Source: Chryseobacterium lathyri (GTDB lineage Bacteria > Bacteroidota > Bacteroidia > Flavobacteriales > Weeksellaceae). Taken from it: a stretch of 64,000 bases of DNA. The notes below the pieces were generated by a model. It was not told the origin of the DNA. It ran no database searches and saw only the letters and a program-made list of their open reading frames with translations. A program made the translations under genes and the position numbers. How positions within the stretch are numbered: the first letter of the stretch is position 1; every line of letters starts with the position of its first letter. Positions 51,843-61,017 of this stretch are shown here, one piece after another. Where the stretch lies: NCBI RefSeq assembly GCF_003290185.1, contig NZ_QNFY01000006.1, forward strand, positions 248,001 through 312,000. Direction: 5' to 3'.

Positions 51843-52754
51843 ATGAAAATATCTCCATCTATTCAGATTTCTCGCATAAATTTTACTAATTTTAAGAGAA
51901 AATCAGAGTACGTGGGGCATCATACCGATCATTTTCCAATCCTGGGAATTCAGGAGTTCAGCGAAAATCAGCTTCAGGGCTGTCATCTGCTGTTCAATGA
52001 ACTGCACGGGGAACGTTCTATTGATGAACCTCACAAGCATGATTTTTTTATCATTAATCTTTTTGAGCATGGAAAAGGGACTCATACCATTGATTTCACA
52101 GAATATGAAGTAGAAAATTGCCAGATCCATCTTGTTTTTCCGGATCAGGTACATCAATGGGTGATTGAAAAGGAAACAGTGGGCTATCAACTGATGATCA
52201 GCAGAGACTGGTTTGAGAGTTTTCTGCCTTCGCTGAGGTTTTCTGCTTCGTATTACCAGAATCATCCGGTCATTAATCTTTCCAAAGAAGCCTTTCAGAC
52301 TTTTCTGTATGAATTTCAGGCTATCCGGAAAGAAGTACATGAGAAGAATGTTTTTTGGGAAGTCATTCAGAAACGGAGCGAGCTCATCGGGCTGTTGGTT
52401 AGTAAATCGGTGAAGGGGACTTTTAAAGATTTTGAAATGTATCATTCCAATCCTATTATTTCCAAGTTTCTACATCTTATTGATGAACATTTCAGAACGG
52501 AAAGATCGGTTTCTTTTTACGCGGAAAAGCTTAATATTTCGGCCAATTATTTAAATATTGTCTGCAAAAAAAATCTGAATGCTTCTGCTTCCTCCCTCAT
52601 CCAGGACAGGATTCTGTTGGAAGCAAAACGCCTTTTAAAAGTATCGGAAATGTCTGTAAAAGATATTTTGTACGATCTCGGTTTTTATGATCATGCCAGT
52701 TTTTCCAAATTTTTCAAAGCACAGACGGGAATGACTCCGTCACAGTTCAAATAA
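51843..52754 (+). CDS. AraC-family transcriptional regulator
   Basis: 303 aa from the ATG at 51843; an earlier ATG at 51813 would add ten residues. N-terminal cupin sensing domain (DEPHKHDFFIINLFEHGKGT). C-terminal AraC HTH pair: SVSFYAEKLNISANYLNIV and VKDILYDLGFYDHASFSKFF, ending TGMTPSQFK. It lies between two paralogous amidohydrolases on the same strand and probably controls one or both in response to their substrate. Confidence 0.9.
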   Translation: MKISPSIQISRINFTNFKRKSEYVGHHTDHFPILGIQEFSENQLQGCHLLFNELHGERSIDEPHKHDFFIINLFEHGKGTHTIDFTEYEVENCQIHLVFPDQVHQWVIEKETVGYQLMISRDWFESFLPSLRFSASYYQNHPVINLSKEAFQTFLYEFQAIRKEVHEKNVFWEVIQKRSELIGLLVSKSVKGTFKDFEMYHSNPIISKFLHLIDEHFRTERSVSFYAEKLNISANYLNIVCKKNLNASASSLIQDRILLEAKRLLKVSEMSVKDILYDLGFYDHASFSKFFKAQTGMTPSQFK

Positions 52755-52838
52755 TAATCTGTACAACACAAAGCATAATTGATACACCGGTTTTGCAACG
52801 GGGTGGTCGTAGCTTTGTCCTGTTAAAAAAGATAAGTC

Positions 52839-54077
52839 ATGCAGTTTCCCTATCAATTGGCCGCAAAAGGAACCTATTCACTCAAAAATGTCCGTCTCGA
52901 AACGGGATTTGAATATGATGATGAAGAAGTAATCAGGACGAAAACCGGTCTTTTCAGTATTGAAATAGAAGACGGAAAGATCAAATCCATAAAACCGAAT
53001 GATCCTGCTTCTGATGCTTTGGATGGTAAAGGTTTTCTGATGCTTCCTGCCTTCAGAGATATGCATATTCATCTGGACAAGACATTATACGGACTTCCGT
53101 GGCAGGCACTTTCACCGAAACGGAGAACGGTGAAGGATATGATTGCCTATGAGCAGGAAATTATCCCTGAACTTTTAAAAACTTCTGTGGAGAGAGCAGA
53201 GCAGCTGATCAGCCTGCTTCAGCATTACGGGACTCATTTTGCAAGAGCCCATTTTAATATTGATCCTACTTCTGGTTTGCATTCACTTGAGAATCTGGAA
53301 AAAGCATTAGAACATAAAAAAGATTCTTTTAAAGCTGAACTTGTTGCTTTCCCGCAGCATGGCCTGTATTATACAGATACGCTTCCTTTGATGAAAGAAG
53401 CGGCACAGCTGAAAAGTGTAGGTTTTATCGGGGGTCTTGATCCGTTAAGTATTGACGGGAATATTGAAAAAGTAATTGATTTCACAATACAACTGGCTTT
53501 AGACCATAAAAAAGGAATTGATATCCACCTGCATGAAGTAGGAGAGTCCGGGATGAAGACCATCAATTATCTTATCGATAAAGCTATTGAAAATCCACAG
53601 CTTCAGGGAAAAACATTTGTAAGTCACGCCTTTGCTTTAGCCCACCTTTCACCAAAAGAAACGGAAAAGATTGCAGAAAGACTGGCTGAAGGAAAAGTGG
53701 GAATTGCCTCTTCTGTACCCTTTAGAGGAACGGTAATGCCCATTCCAATGCTGAAAAAGTATGGAGTGAAGGTTGTGATCGGAAATGATAATGTGCAGGA
53801 CTACTGGAGTACCTTCGGATCAGGAAATATGCTTCAGAAAGCGAATCTGATTGCGGAACTGTACGGATATGAAACTGAATTTGAATTGTCAAGAACACTT
53901 CAGTTTGCAACTCAAAGTATTCTTCCGCTGGATGAAAAAGGAAAACAGCAATGGCCCAAACCAGGCGACGATGCATCCGTTGTATTTACTGATGCCTCAT
54001 GTTCTGCAGAATCTGTTTCCAGAATATCCAAAATAGAAGCCCTGATGAATGACGGGAACTTATTTTGGAGACATTAA
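52839..54077 (+). CDS. Amidohydrolase, cytoplasmic paralogue
   Basis: 412 aa, without the N-terminal signal of its paralogue at 50309. It keeps the same motifs: DMHIHLDKTLYGLPW, GIDIHLHEVGESG, FVSHAFALAHL (Ala where the paralogue has Cys after SH) and VIGNDNVQDYW. The segment VAFPQHGLYYTDTLPLMKEA is nearly the same in both. The pair may act on the same compound in two compartments, or on different related compounds. Substrate unknown. Confidence 0.86.
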   Translation: MQFPYQLAAKGTYSLKNVRLETGFEYDDEEVIRTKTGLFSIEIEDGKIKSIKPNDPASDALDGKGFLMLPAFRDMHIHLDKTLYGLPWQALSPKRRTVKDMIAYEQEIIPELLKTSVERAEQLISLLQHYGTHFARAHFNIDPTSGLHSLENLEKALEHKKDSFKAELVAFPQHGLYYTDTLPLMKEAAQLKSVGFIGGLDPLSIDGNIEKVIDFTIQLALDHKKGIDIHLHEVGESGMKTINYLIDKAIENPQLQGKTFVSHAFALAHLSPKETEKIAERLAEGKVGIASSVPFRGTVMPIPMLKKYGVKVVIGNDNVQDYWSTFGSGNMLQKANLIAELYGYETEFELSRTLQFATQSILPLDEKGKQQWPKPGDDASVVFTDASCSAESVSRISKIEALMNDGNLFWRH

Positions 54078-54156
54078 ATATATTTTTTAATATACTTGTT
54101 TTTTGTAATAAAGACATTGGATTTTCTGATGGCTTTTCTTTGATTTATTTGAACAA

Positions 54157-54186
54157 TCAAAAGCCACCAGAAAGAATTCTGATGGC
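54157..54186 (-). terminator. Terminator of the receptor/lipoprotein operon
   Basis: GCCACCAGAA (54163-54172), loop AGAA, TTCTGATGGC (54177-54186): a 10-bp stem with one mismatch. On the minus strand it is followed by TTTTGATTG. Confidence 0.7.
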
Positions 54187-54219
54187 CCTTAGATTTGATA
54201 TGAAGAAACTAGTTACTTA

Positions 54220-55431
54220 TTATTGTAATCCTGCTAAAAGGTTTACTCCGTCTACAGTAGCCCAAGCTCCAGGAGTTAGAGACACTTTGGTAACGGTAGC
54301 GGTGTTCGTGAAAGTTTTTCCACCGTTAGTTTGAGCATACCCCCAAACTCCCAAGTTATCTGAATTTAAATAGTTAATTGGTGATACAACTACTTTTCCT
54401 GCATTAACCTGGCTTGCATTAGTAGCATCATCCTGAATAAGCACTGCATAAGCATTTTTACCCCCTGTGTTTTTATATCCGCTTATATATACATTAGAGA
54501 AAATACCTGTTCCTTGTCTTTTGAATTGGATAGCAGAAATTTCTGTAGATCCCGCAACCTCAGGAGCTGTATTGGTATCTCTTATCAAAGTAATATTTGA
54601 AATCTTAGGTGCTGTATTGTCTACATTGGCGGAAGCTTCAATCTCCATTCCATAGTTACCAGTCACTGTTTGAAAAGCATACCAGTTGGTGTTGTTCTGT
54701 CCGCTCCATGCATCCTGCCAGTCAAAAGAATCATCATAGTTACCATAAGAAACAATATTCTTGGCACTTACAGTACCTCCGAAGAATTCATACCCGTCAT
54801 CAGTTCCTTTGTAGGCAACTAAGTTTTCTAAAATTGTACCATCTCCTACAGCATAGAATGTGAAAGTATTGGTTTCAGAAGTTCCATCATTAATTTTTTT
54901 ACCTGCATATTCTACTCTTACATATTTTAAGATACCTGAGCTAAAGTTAGCATCGGTTCCACCATATGTTATAGCATTTCCATCTTCAGATACTGCAGTA
55001 GGATTTCCGTTTACAGCTTTGATAGGAGCTCTTCCGTAAAGTGTTATTCCACCCCATCCGCCAGGAGTCTTTGCTGTAGTTGTGAAAACTATTGGCTCCG
55101 TTGCGGACCCTAAAGCAAGTATTTTACCGCCTTGTAAAACAACTAAACTTGATGTAACGGCAGTAGATACGGTAAATGTTGCACCAGCTTCGATAGTAAG
55201 AGTCGCTCCATCAGCTACTTTTACAATACCTTCTAATGTATAATTCCCTTTTTTTATTGTTAAATTAGAAGTGATTTCACCAGATAATTTTCCTCCTTCA
55301 GGTAAAACACCAGCTGTATTTCCAGGGTTTGTATTAGTAGGAGTTCCTGAATCATCATTTACTTCGATTGTACATGAGGACAAGCTTAAAAGTAAAGTTA
55401 ATGATAATAAAGTTAAAAGATTTCTTTTCAT
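54220..55431 (-). CDS. Beta-helix-like surface lipoprotein
   Basis: 403 aa. Signal LLTLLSLTLLLSLSSC gives the lipid Cys at residue 20. The mature protein is rich in short strands and Gly/Asn/Thr, with right-handed beta-helix patterns (GKLSGEITSNLTIKKGNYTL; GTEN-like turns such as GATLTIEAGATFTVS; FSSGILKYVRVEYAGKKI). It lies 33 bases after a large TonB receptor, so it is probably a surface-exposed partner that binds a substrate. Similar proteins are sometimes called multidrug transporters, which the sequence does not support. Confidence 0.82.
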   Translation of the reverse strand: MKRNLLTLLSLTLLLSLSSCTIEVNDDSGTPTNTNPGNTAGVLPEGGKLSGEITSNLTIKKGNYTLEGIVKVADGATLTIEAGATFTVSTAVTSSLVVLQGGKILALGSATEPIVFTTTAKTPGGWGGITLYGRAPIKAVNGNPTAVSEDGNAITYGGTDANFSSGILKYVRVEYAGKKINDGTSETNTFTFYAVGDGTILENLVAYKGTDDGYEFFGGTVSAKNIVSYGNYDDSFDWQDAWSGQNNTNWYAFQTVTGNYGMEIEASANVDNTAPKISNITLIRDTNTAPEVAGSTEISAIQFKRQGTGIFSNVYISGYKNTGGKNAYAVLIQDDATNASQVNAGKVVVSPINYLNSDNLGVWGYAQTNGGKTFTNTATVTKVSLTPGAWATVDGVNLLAGLQ

Positions 55432-55464
55432 TTTATAATAAGATTTTATTTTATAAGTTAATTT

Positions 55465-58065
55465 TTAAAAGGTATAACCTACGGTCAAATTAAAAGTTAC
55501 ACCGTTGAAATAATTATTTAAGGAATAAATACTGTTTGTGTTTACAGTATAATAACTGTCATCTCCTAATTCAACGCGGTATTTACTGTTTAGAATGTTT
55601 TGTACTCCTGCTTTTATGTTCCAATTCTTATCAATTTGATTTTGATAAACAAAGTCTAATTGATGGAACGGTTTTTCATAATAGTTATCTGCACCTGAAC
55701 CGCCTACTGCATAAATTTTAGAACCAGATACATTATATACCAAAGAGAAAGTTTTGCTGAAATTTTTTGAATTTTTGTATTCATATTTCAGATCAGCATT
55801 GATCGTATAAGGAGACGCCCCTTGCAAGCCTCTTTTATGAAGCTGATCATTGGTAAAGCCTTGTGGTCTTTCAGTTTTTAATTGATCTTCACTTCTTGTT
55901 ACATCAGAATACATAAAGGTAGCATTAGCTCCTAAGGTAAATTTATCTAAAGATTCAGAAAATCTGCCTAAGTTAAGAATACCTTCCAGCTCAACTCCTG
56001 CAAGAGTAGCTTTTTCAGCATTATAAAATGTAATAACGGCACCACTTGCATTGGCTGAAGGAGCCATAGAACGCTCTATAGCCTTGTCTATTCTCTTGGC
56101 AAATAAGTTAACAGCAAACATTTCTTTGTTAGTTGGGAAATATTCCCATTTTAGATCTACATTATAGTTTTCACTGTTTTGAATATTTGCATTACCAAGG
56201 ATAGAGGAGTTATCGGGATTGATATATTCAATAGGCATTGTTTCAATAAGAACAGGACGGGTAATGGTCTTGCTTAAAGATAATCTTAAGTTATTTTTAT
56301 TATTTAGGGCTTTTTTTATAGAGAGCGAAGGCAAAAAGTAGTTTTTATTTGGTGTTAGGTTTTCTCTATTTGAATTACCAGGTCTGTTAAACCTAATAAT
56401 TCTCATGTCATTTTCAAATCTGCCACCTAATAATATATCCCAAGTATCAGTAGGCTTGTAATTAATATTAGCATATCCAGCATTTACAAACTGATATATG
56501 TTAGATAAATAAGCATAAGAATCACTACCTTCATTATAATAAAGTTGATTATTTTTAATGGAAGTATTTAAAGCATCTTGAGGACGGTCGACATTGATAT
56601 AAACAGAAGAGCTTCCGGTTCCTGGGTTACCGAAAATAAAGCGATATGAATTCTTTCTTATATCTGTAAAGCCATTATAACCGATAGATACTTGTAATGG
56701 ATAATCCTTTCGATCGCCTTTCTCTCCTAATAAAACAGAATATTCTCCAAATGCTGAACCATAAAATCGGCCATTGACATCCAAATATTGTCTGATAAAG
56801 CTATTACCTCCATATGAAATTAAAGCATGGGTAAAATCCTCAGGCTGGCTAAGTTCAAAGATCTTTCTGTCCGGTTGGCTGTAACTATTGATTACATAGC
56901 TAGCCCCCGCCTTAAACTGATGGCGTTCTCCGATTTTTTGTGCCGCAGTTAACTGTAGATCCAAAAATCTTGAGATATCCTGCTGATTCGTTCTAAAGAA
57001 ACGTTGATCCAGAACCTGGCCATTTTTAAATCCGGTAAAATCCTCAATAATATTGGATGAGTTCTGTAGGTAAATTGCATTCAGGTTAACATTTGTACCT
57101 TTATTTTTATAGCCCAATCCTAATAAAACTGAAGATTCTGTTTCATATTCGTAATCTTTTTTAGTTAATAAGTTGCTGAGCTCTATTGTAGAGCCATTAT
57201 TTCTAAATTGGTTATTATCTCCTTCTCTGTATGAATATTTTGCTGACTGGTTTAAAGAGAATAAAATTCCTAAATTCCCTGTTTCACCCATTTTTGTTTT
57301 CTGTACAGTCGTAAATCCAATACTTGTATTAGGCATTGTTTTTACATTGTCTACATTCCACGAATCTTTAAAAGAATTTAGTGATTCATTTGCTGTAAAT
57401 CTATAGTTACTTGGTCTTGAGTCTCTAACCTCGTTTGGTAGTTTTCTGTCCCTGGAATTTAAACCTAAATATCCATTAATACCCTGCGAGCCCTCAGCTA
57501 CTTTAAAGTTATTTCTGAATGTACTTAAAGTATTTACCCCTACACTGAATTCTACCTTCGTAAAAGGCTTGTCGATCGTTAGTGTTTCAATATCAAAAGT
57601 TGCTCCTGCAAAATCTCCGTAAAGGTTGGAGTTGAAAGTTTTATAAATATTTAATTTTCCTACCACATCTGTTGGGAACTGCTTCAGGGCAATAATCTTT
57701 TGGAATGGGTTGTTGGAAGGTGATCCAAGACCGTTGATCAATAAATAATTGTATCGTTCCTCAAGACCCCTAACGAAAAGACCTCTTCCTTCTACTGTAG
57801 TGATTCCTGTTACTTTCGTAAGTCCCTGTTCCACGTTGGAGATCCCTTTTCTGGAAATCTCTTCAGCACTTACAGCCTGCTTTTGAATAACCGCTTTTTT
57901 TTGTTCTCCTAATACAGCAGTTTCAGTTTTCTTGTTGCTGCTTCCCTGGATTACTACGCCATCAATTTTTTTCTCCTTAATGATCGTGTCCTGCTTCGTT
58001 TCCTGAGCGTAAAACATGGATCCGGATAAAAATATGACTGCAATGCTAAGTTTATTAATTTTCAT
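55465..58065 (-). CDS. TonB-dependent outer-membrane receptor
   Basis: 866 aa. Signal KLSIAVIFLSGSMFYAQ. The plug domain has KKAVIQKQAVSAEEISRKGI and LFVRGLEERYNYLLINGLGS. A 22-strand-type barrel follows and ends in NLTVGYTF with the usual terminal Phe. The substrate is unknown. It is the first gene of a two-gene operon with the beta-helix lipoprotein and is divergent from a PhoB/PhoR-like system, so phosphate or a phosphate ester is a possible but unproven substrate. Confidence 0.9.
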   Translation of the reverse strand: MKINKLSIAVIFLSGSMFYAQETKQDTIIKEKKIDGVVIQGSSNKKTETAVLGEQKKAVIQKQAVSAEEISRKGISNVEQGLTKVTGITTVEGRGLFVRGLEERYNYLLINGLGSPSNNPFQKIIALKQFPTDVVGKLNIYKTFNSNLYGDFAGATFDIETLTIDKPFTKVEFSVGVNTLSTFRNNFKVAEGSQGINGYLGLNSRDRKLPNEVRDSRPSNYRFTANESLNSFKDSWNVDNVKTMPNTSIGFTTVQKTKMGETGNLGILFSLNQSAKYSYREGDNNQFRNNGSTIELSNLLTKKDYEYETESSVLLGLGYKNKGTNVNLNAIYLQNSSNIIEDFTGFKNGQVLDQRFFRTNQQDISRFLDLQLTAAQKIGERHQFKAGASYVINSYSQPDRKIFELSQPEDFTHALISYGGNSFIRQYLDVNGRFYGSAFGEYSVLLGEKGDRKDYPLQVSIGYNGFTDIRKNSYRFIFGNPGTGSSSVYINVDRPQDALNTSIKNNQLYYNEGSDSYAYLSNIYQFVNAGYANINYKPTDTWDILLGGRFENDMRIIRFNRPGNSNRENLTPNKNYFLPSLSIKKALNNKNNLRLSLSKTITRPVLIETMPIEYINPDNSSILGNANIQNSENYNVDLKWEYFPTNKEMFAVNLFAKRIDKAIERSMAPSANASGAVITFYNAEKATLAGVELEGILNLGRFSESLDKFTLGANATFMYSDVTRSEDQLKTERPQGFTNDQLHKRGLQGASPYTINADLKYEYKNSKNFSKTFSLVYNVSGSKIYAVGGSGADNYYEKPFHQLDFVYQNQIDKNWNIKAGVQNILNSKYRVELGDDSYYTVNTNSIYSLNNYFNGVTFNLTVGYTF

Positions 58066-58236
58066 TATTTTACCTACTTTATTACTAGATTCTTTCGGTG
58101 CAAAGGAATAAAAGATTAGTGGGGTAAATGGTTTAGGTTGTTTTAATTTTTTTTTAACTAAACATTAATAAAAGCAGGTTATTGTTAACTTTATATGAAC
58201 GATAATAGATTTGTTCATCTGTGCTTTAAAATTTAT

Positions 58237-58244
58237 TAACTTTG
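58237..58244 (+). promoter_or_regulatory. Predicted -7 box for the response regulator
   Basis: TAACTTTG, 19 bases before the ATG at 58263. A TTG is found 23 bases further upstream (58211-58213). Confidence 0.4.
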
Positions 58245-58262
58245 ACTCTGTAAAAATTGAAA

Positions 58263-58940
58263 ATGAACCAAAAGAAAATACTCTTAATAGACGACGAACT
58301 GGATATTTTAGAGATTCTGTCTTACAACCTGGAAAAAGAAGGCTATGATATCTATACAGCCACAAACGGTAACGAAGGAATAGATAAAGCCAAAGAGATT
58401 ATTCCCGATCTTATTCTGTTGGATGTTATGATGCCCGAAAAAGATGGTATCGAAACCTGCCAGGAACTCCGTAAAGTAAAAGAGCTGCAGAAAACACTTA
58501 TTGTCTTTCTTTCTGCAAGAAGCGAAGAATTCTCTCAGTTGGCAGGATTTCAGGCCGGCGCCAATGACTACATCGTAAAGCTGATCAAGCCGAAAATTCT
58601 AATTTCTAAAGTGAATGCTTTATTGAAGCTGACTTCTCAGGTTTCTGATAATGCTAAACTGATTGAAATTGGTGATTTAGTGATCGACAAAGACAATTTC
58701 AGAGTTTCCAAAAGCGGACAGCAGTTCCTTCTTCCTAAAAAAGAGTTTGATTTGCTTTATCTTCTTGCTTCAAATACTGAAAAAGTATTCAAGAGAGAAG
58801 AAATTCTGGAAAAAGTATGGGGCAATGATGTGATCGTAGGAGAAAGAACAATTGACGTCCACATCAGAAGACTGAGAGAAAAACTGGGAATTAATACCAT
58901 CCAGACATTAAAAGGAATCGGGTATAAGCTTATCGTTTAA
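58263..58940 (+). CDS. OmpR/PhoB-family response regulator
   Basis: 225 aa from the ATG at 58263 (TTG at 58257 would add two residues). Receiver: KILLIDDELDILE acidic pair, phospho-acceptor Asp in LILLDVMMPEKDG, FLSARSEE. The usual Lys-Pro after the fifth strand reads VKLIKPK, so Pro is replaced by Leu. C-terminal winged helix: FDLLYLLASNTEKVFKREEI and TIDVHIRRLREKLG. Probably a PhoB-like regulator for the kinase that follows 46 bases later. Confidence 0.93.
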   Translation: MNQKKILLIDDELDILEILSYNLEKEGYDIYTATNGNEGIDKAKEIIPDLILLDVMMPEKDGIETCQELRKVKELQKTLIVFLSARSEEFSQLAGFQAGANDYIVKLIKPKILISKVNALLKLTSQVSDNAKLIEIGDLVIDKDNFRVSKSGQQFLLPKKEFDLLYLLASNTEKVFKREEILEKVWGNDVIVGERTIDVHIRRLREKLGINTIQTLKGIGYKLIV

Positions 58941-58986
58941 TACTTTAAATTCCTACCTTTACATAAACCTATAAAAACTTGTAAAA

Positions 58987-60018
58987 TTGAAATTTTACAG
59001 ACTTACACTCGTCGCCTCGTGTCTTCTGACACTGGTGATGTTTCTTTTAGTGATCATCTTTGATTCACTGAAGGATATCTATTACCAGACACCTTTTTTT
59101 AAGATTGGCCTTTTTACCTGCCTCATCCTCATTTTTATGATCAATTATGTGGTCCTCGAGCTTCTTTTCAACTATTACGGGAAAAAGCAGGTTCGCGGTC
59201 TTTCACAAATGCTTCCGCAGGAAATTGTTCATGACAATAACGAGAATATTACCATTAAAGAACTGGGTGAGAGGTTTTCCGATCTTAACCAGCAGCAGAT
59301 AACGGAAATCGATATGATGAAGGAAATGGAAAGCTACCGTAAAGAATATATCGGAAATGTTTCCCATGAGCTTAAAACACCGCTGTTTTCCATTCAGGGA
59401 TATGTAGAGACCCTCAGAGACGGAGGTGTTGACAATCTTACCATCCGAGATAAATATCTGGAAAGGATAGATAAATCCGTAGAAAGGCTGATCGCAATCG
59501 TTACAGACCTGGATATGATCAACCGCCTTGAGGCAGGAGAGATCAGTATTACGGTATCAAGATTTGATGTTAACCTTCTGATCAAAGAAATTTTTGAGCT
59601 TCTTGAATTTGAAGCAGAAAAACATAATGCCACCCTGCAGATCCAGACCCTTCATCCACAGATTTTTGTAGATGCCGATAAGCAGAAAATTTCACAGGTT
59701 TTCATTAACCTGATTTCCAATGCCATTCATTATGCCAACAGGCAGGAAGCAAAAGTAGCTGTAAAAACCAGTGTTCTTAAAAATAAGGTACTGATTGAGG
59801 TGATCGACAACGGAATGGGAATTAAAGCTGAAGCTCTTCCGAGAATCTTTGAAAGATTTTACCGTGTCGAAACCAGCAGAAGTAGGAGAGAAGGTGGTTC
59901 CGGCCTTGGGCTGGCTATTGTAAAGCATATTCTGGAAGCCCATAACGAAAATATTACCGTAGAAAGTGTCTATCTTGAAGGCACTAAATTCAGTTTCATG
60001 CTTGAAAAAAGCAAATAA
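58987..60018 (+). CDS. PhoR-like sensor histidine kinase
   Basis: 343 aa. It appears to start with TTG at 58987; the next in-frame ATG would cut into the first TM helix (LVASCLLTLVMFLLVIIF). Two TM helices (about 6-23 and 36-58) are followed by an H-box (GNVSHELKTPLFSIQGYVET), N-box (FINLISNAIHYANR) and G-boxes (DNGMGI, GGSGLGLAIVKH). No PAS domain is evident. It probably phosphorylates the adjacent response regulator; phosphate sensing is inferred from similarity of layout. Confidence 0.92.
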   Translation: MKFYRLTLVASCLLTLVMFLLVIIFDSLKDIYYQTPFFKIGLFTCLILIFMINYVVLELLFNYYGKKQVRGLSQMLPQEIVHDNNENITIKELGERFSDLNQQQITEIDMMKEMESYRKEYIGNVSHELKTPLFSIQGYVETLRDGGVDNLTIRDKYLERIDKSVERLIAIVTDLDMINRLEAGEISITVSRFDVNLLIKEIFELLEFEAEKHNATLQIQTLHPQIFVDADKQKISQVFINLISNAIHYANRQEAKVAVKTSVLKNKVLIEVIDNGMGIKAEALPRIFERFYRVETSRSRREGGSGLGLAIVKHILEAHNENITVESVYLEGTKFSFMLEKSK

Positions 60019-60070
60019 TTCTGGTAAAATGTAAGAAAAAAAAATATTTTAAAAAATCCTGAAATATTTT

Positions 60071-60099
60071 TTTGTCACATGTCATTTATTATATATTTG
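60071..60099 (+). promoter_or_regulatory. Promoter of the acidic pRiA4b-like gene
   Basis: TTTG (60071-60074), 17-base spacer, TATATTTG (60092-60099): a full match to the Bacteroidetes consensus. The leader to the ATG at 60153 is about 45 bases. Confidence 0.7.
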
Positions 60100-60152
60100 C
60101 AACAGAGATTTATCATAATAATTAAGGCAAAAAAGTAATTTAAGAAACTGAT

Positions 60153-60743
60153 ATGGTTTACAAGATCCGCGTAATATTAGATGCGAAAGAGGATATTTTC
60201 CGTGATATTGAAGTAAAGGGAAAACAATCACTATGGAACTTACATTTGGGAATTAAAAGTGCGTTCAGTCTGCAAGGAGACGAACTTTCCACTTTTAATA
60301 TGTTGGAAGACGACGGAACAATAATTAAAAGTGTTCCCCTGGAAGATATGAGTGACGATGGTGATGGCGAAATTATGTCGGACGTGTACATTGATGAAGC
60401 TTTTGGAAATGTAGGCGACAAAGCTCAGTTCCAGTATGGGCTTCTTGATCTTTGGGAACTGTATTGTGAGCTTGTAGAAATCATCGAAGAAACAAAAGGA
60501 GTTAATTATCCTATTACGGTATACAGATTTGGAAACGTTCCGTTAAAGGCACCAAGCAAAGGCGGAGGATCCAAGAAAAGATCAGCAATGCCATTGATGG
60601 ATGATGATTTCAGTTTCGAGGATGACTTTGGAGGAAGTACAAATTTTGAAGATGAGGATGACGACAGTTTCGATGATGAAGAAGAAGAAAACTACGATGA
60701 CGATGTTTTCGAAGAGGATGATGATAACGATGATGAAAGATAA
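60153..60743 (+). CDS. pRiA4b ORF-3-like protein (IS1096 TnpR-passenger family) with acidic tail
   Basis: 196 aa. YKIRVILDAKEDIFRDIEVK and SLWNLHLGIKSAFSLQGDEL are the pRiA4b ORF-3-like fold. FQYGLLDLWELYCELVEIIE follows, then a Lys/Gly linker and a tail of about 50 residues that is mostly Asp and Glu. The family name comes from passenger genes of mobile elements, but in flavobacteria it is a common chromosomal gene; no transposon ends are seen here. The function is unknown. Confidence 0.85.
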   Translation: MVYKIRVILDAKEDIFRDIEVKGKQSLWNLHLGIKSAFSLQGDELSTFNMLEDDGTIIKSVPLEDMSDDGDGEIMSDVYIDEAFGNVGDKAQFQYGLLDLWELYCELVEIIEETKGVNYPITVYRFGNVPLKAPSKGGGSKKRSAMPLMDDDFSFEDDFGGSTNFEDEDDDSFDDEEEENYDDDVFEEDDDNDDER

Positions 60744-60760
60744 CATCTGAACAATATAAG

Positions 60761-60787
60761 GCCCCGGATTCTGTCCGGGGCTTTTTT
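60761..60787 (+). terminator. Terminator after the acidic protein gene
   Basis: GCCCCGGA (60761-60768), loop TTCTG, TCCGGGGC (60774-60781) and six T. Confidence 0.92.
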
Positions 60788-60810
60788 ATGTCAGCTGTTG
60801 CAGGTAAATT

Positions 60811-60927
60811 GTGAATTTTACTTCGCAAGTGAATCATGAATTTTAAGCGAGATTTTAAAAATATAAACAGCCTCTTATTCATCGTTCACTTTTTCAAACT
60901 TAAATTACTTTGCGAAGCAAAATTCAC
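60811..60927. repeat. Inverted pair of the GTGAATTTTGCTTCGCA element
   Basis: GTGAATTTTACTTCGCA (60811-60827) and TGCGAAGCAAAATTCAC (60911-60927) are reverse complements with one mismatch, 83 bases apart. It is the same core as in the 28.2-28.4 kb spacer. No gene lies between. Confidence 0.7.
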
Positions 60928-60995
60928 CATTGACTATTCACATTTTACCTTTCTCACTTCTTCACGTTCTCTGCTTCTAACAAAAAAACATTCCT

Positions 60996-61003
60996 TACTT
61001 TTG
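60996..61003 (+). promoter_or_regulatory. Predicted -7 box for the amylase gene
   Basis: TACTTTTG, 14 bases before the ATG at 61018, giving a very short leader. Confidence 0.4.
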
Positions 61004-61017
61004 CTAAAAATAGATGA

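Noticed and set aside
60153..60743. A transposon around the pRiA4b-like gene
   Set aside because: No transposase, terminal inverted repeats or target duplication are seen, and the gene has a native-type promoter and terminator.
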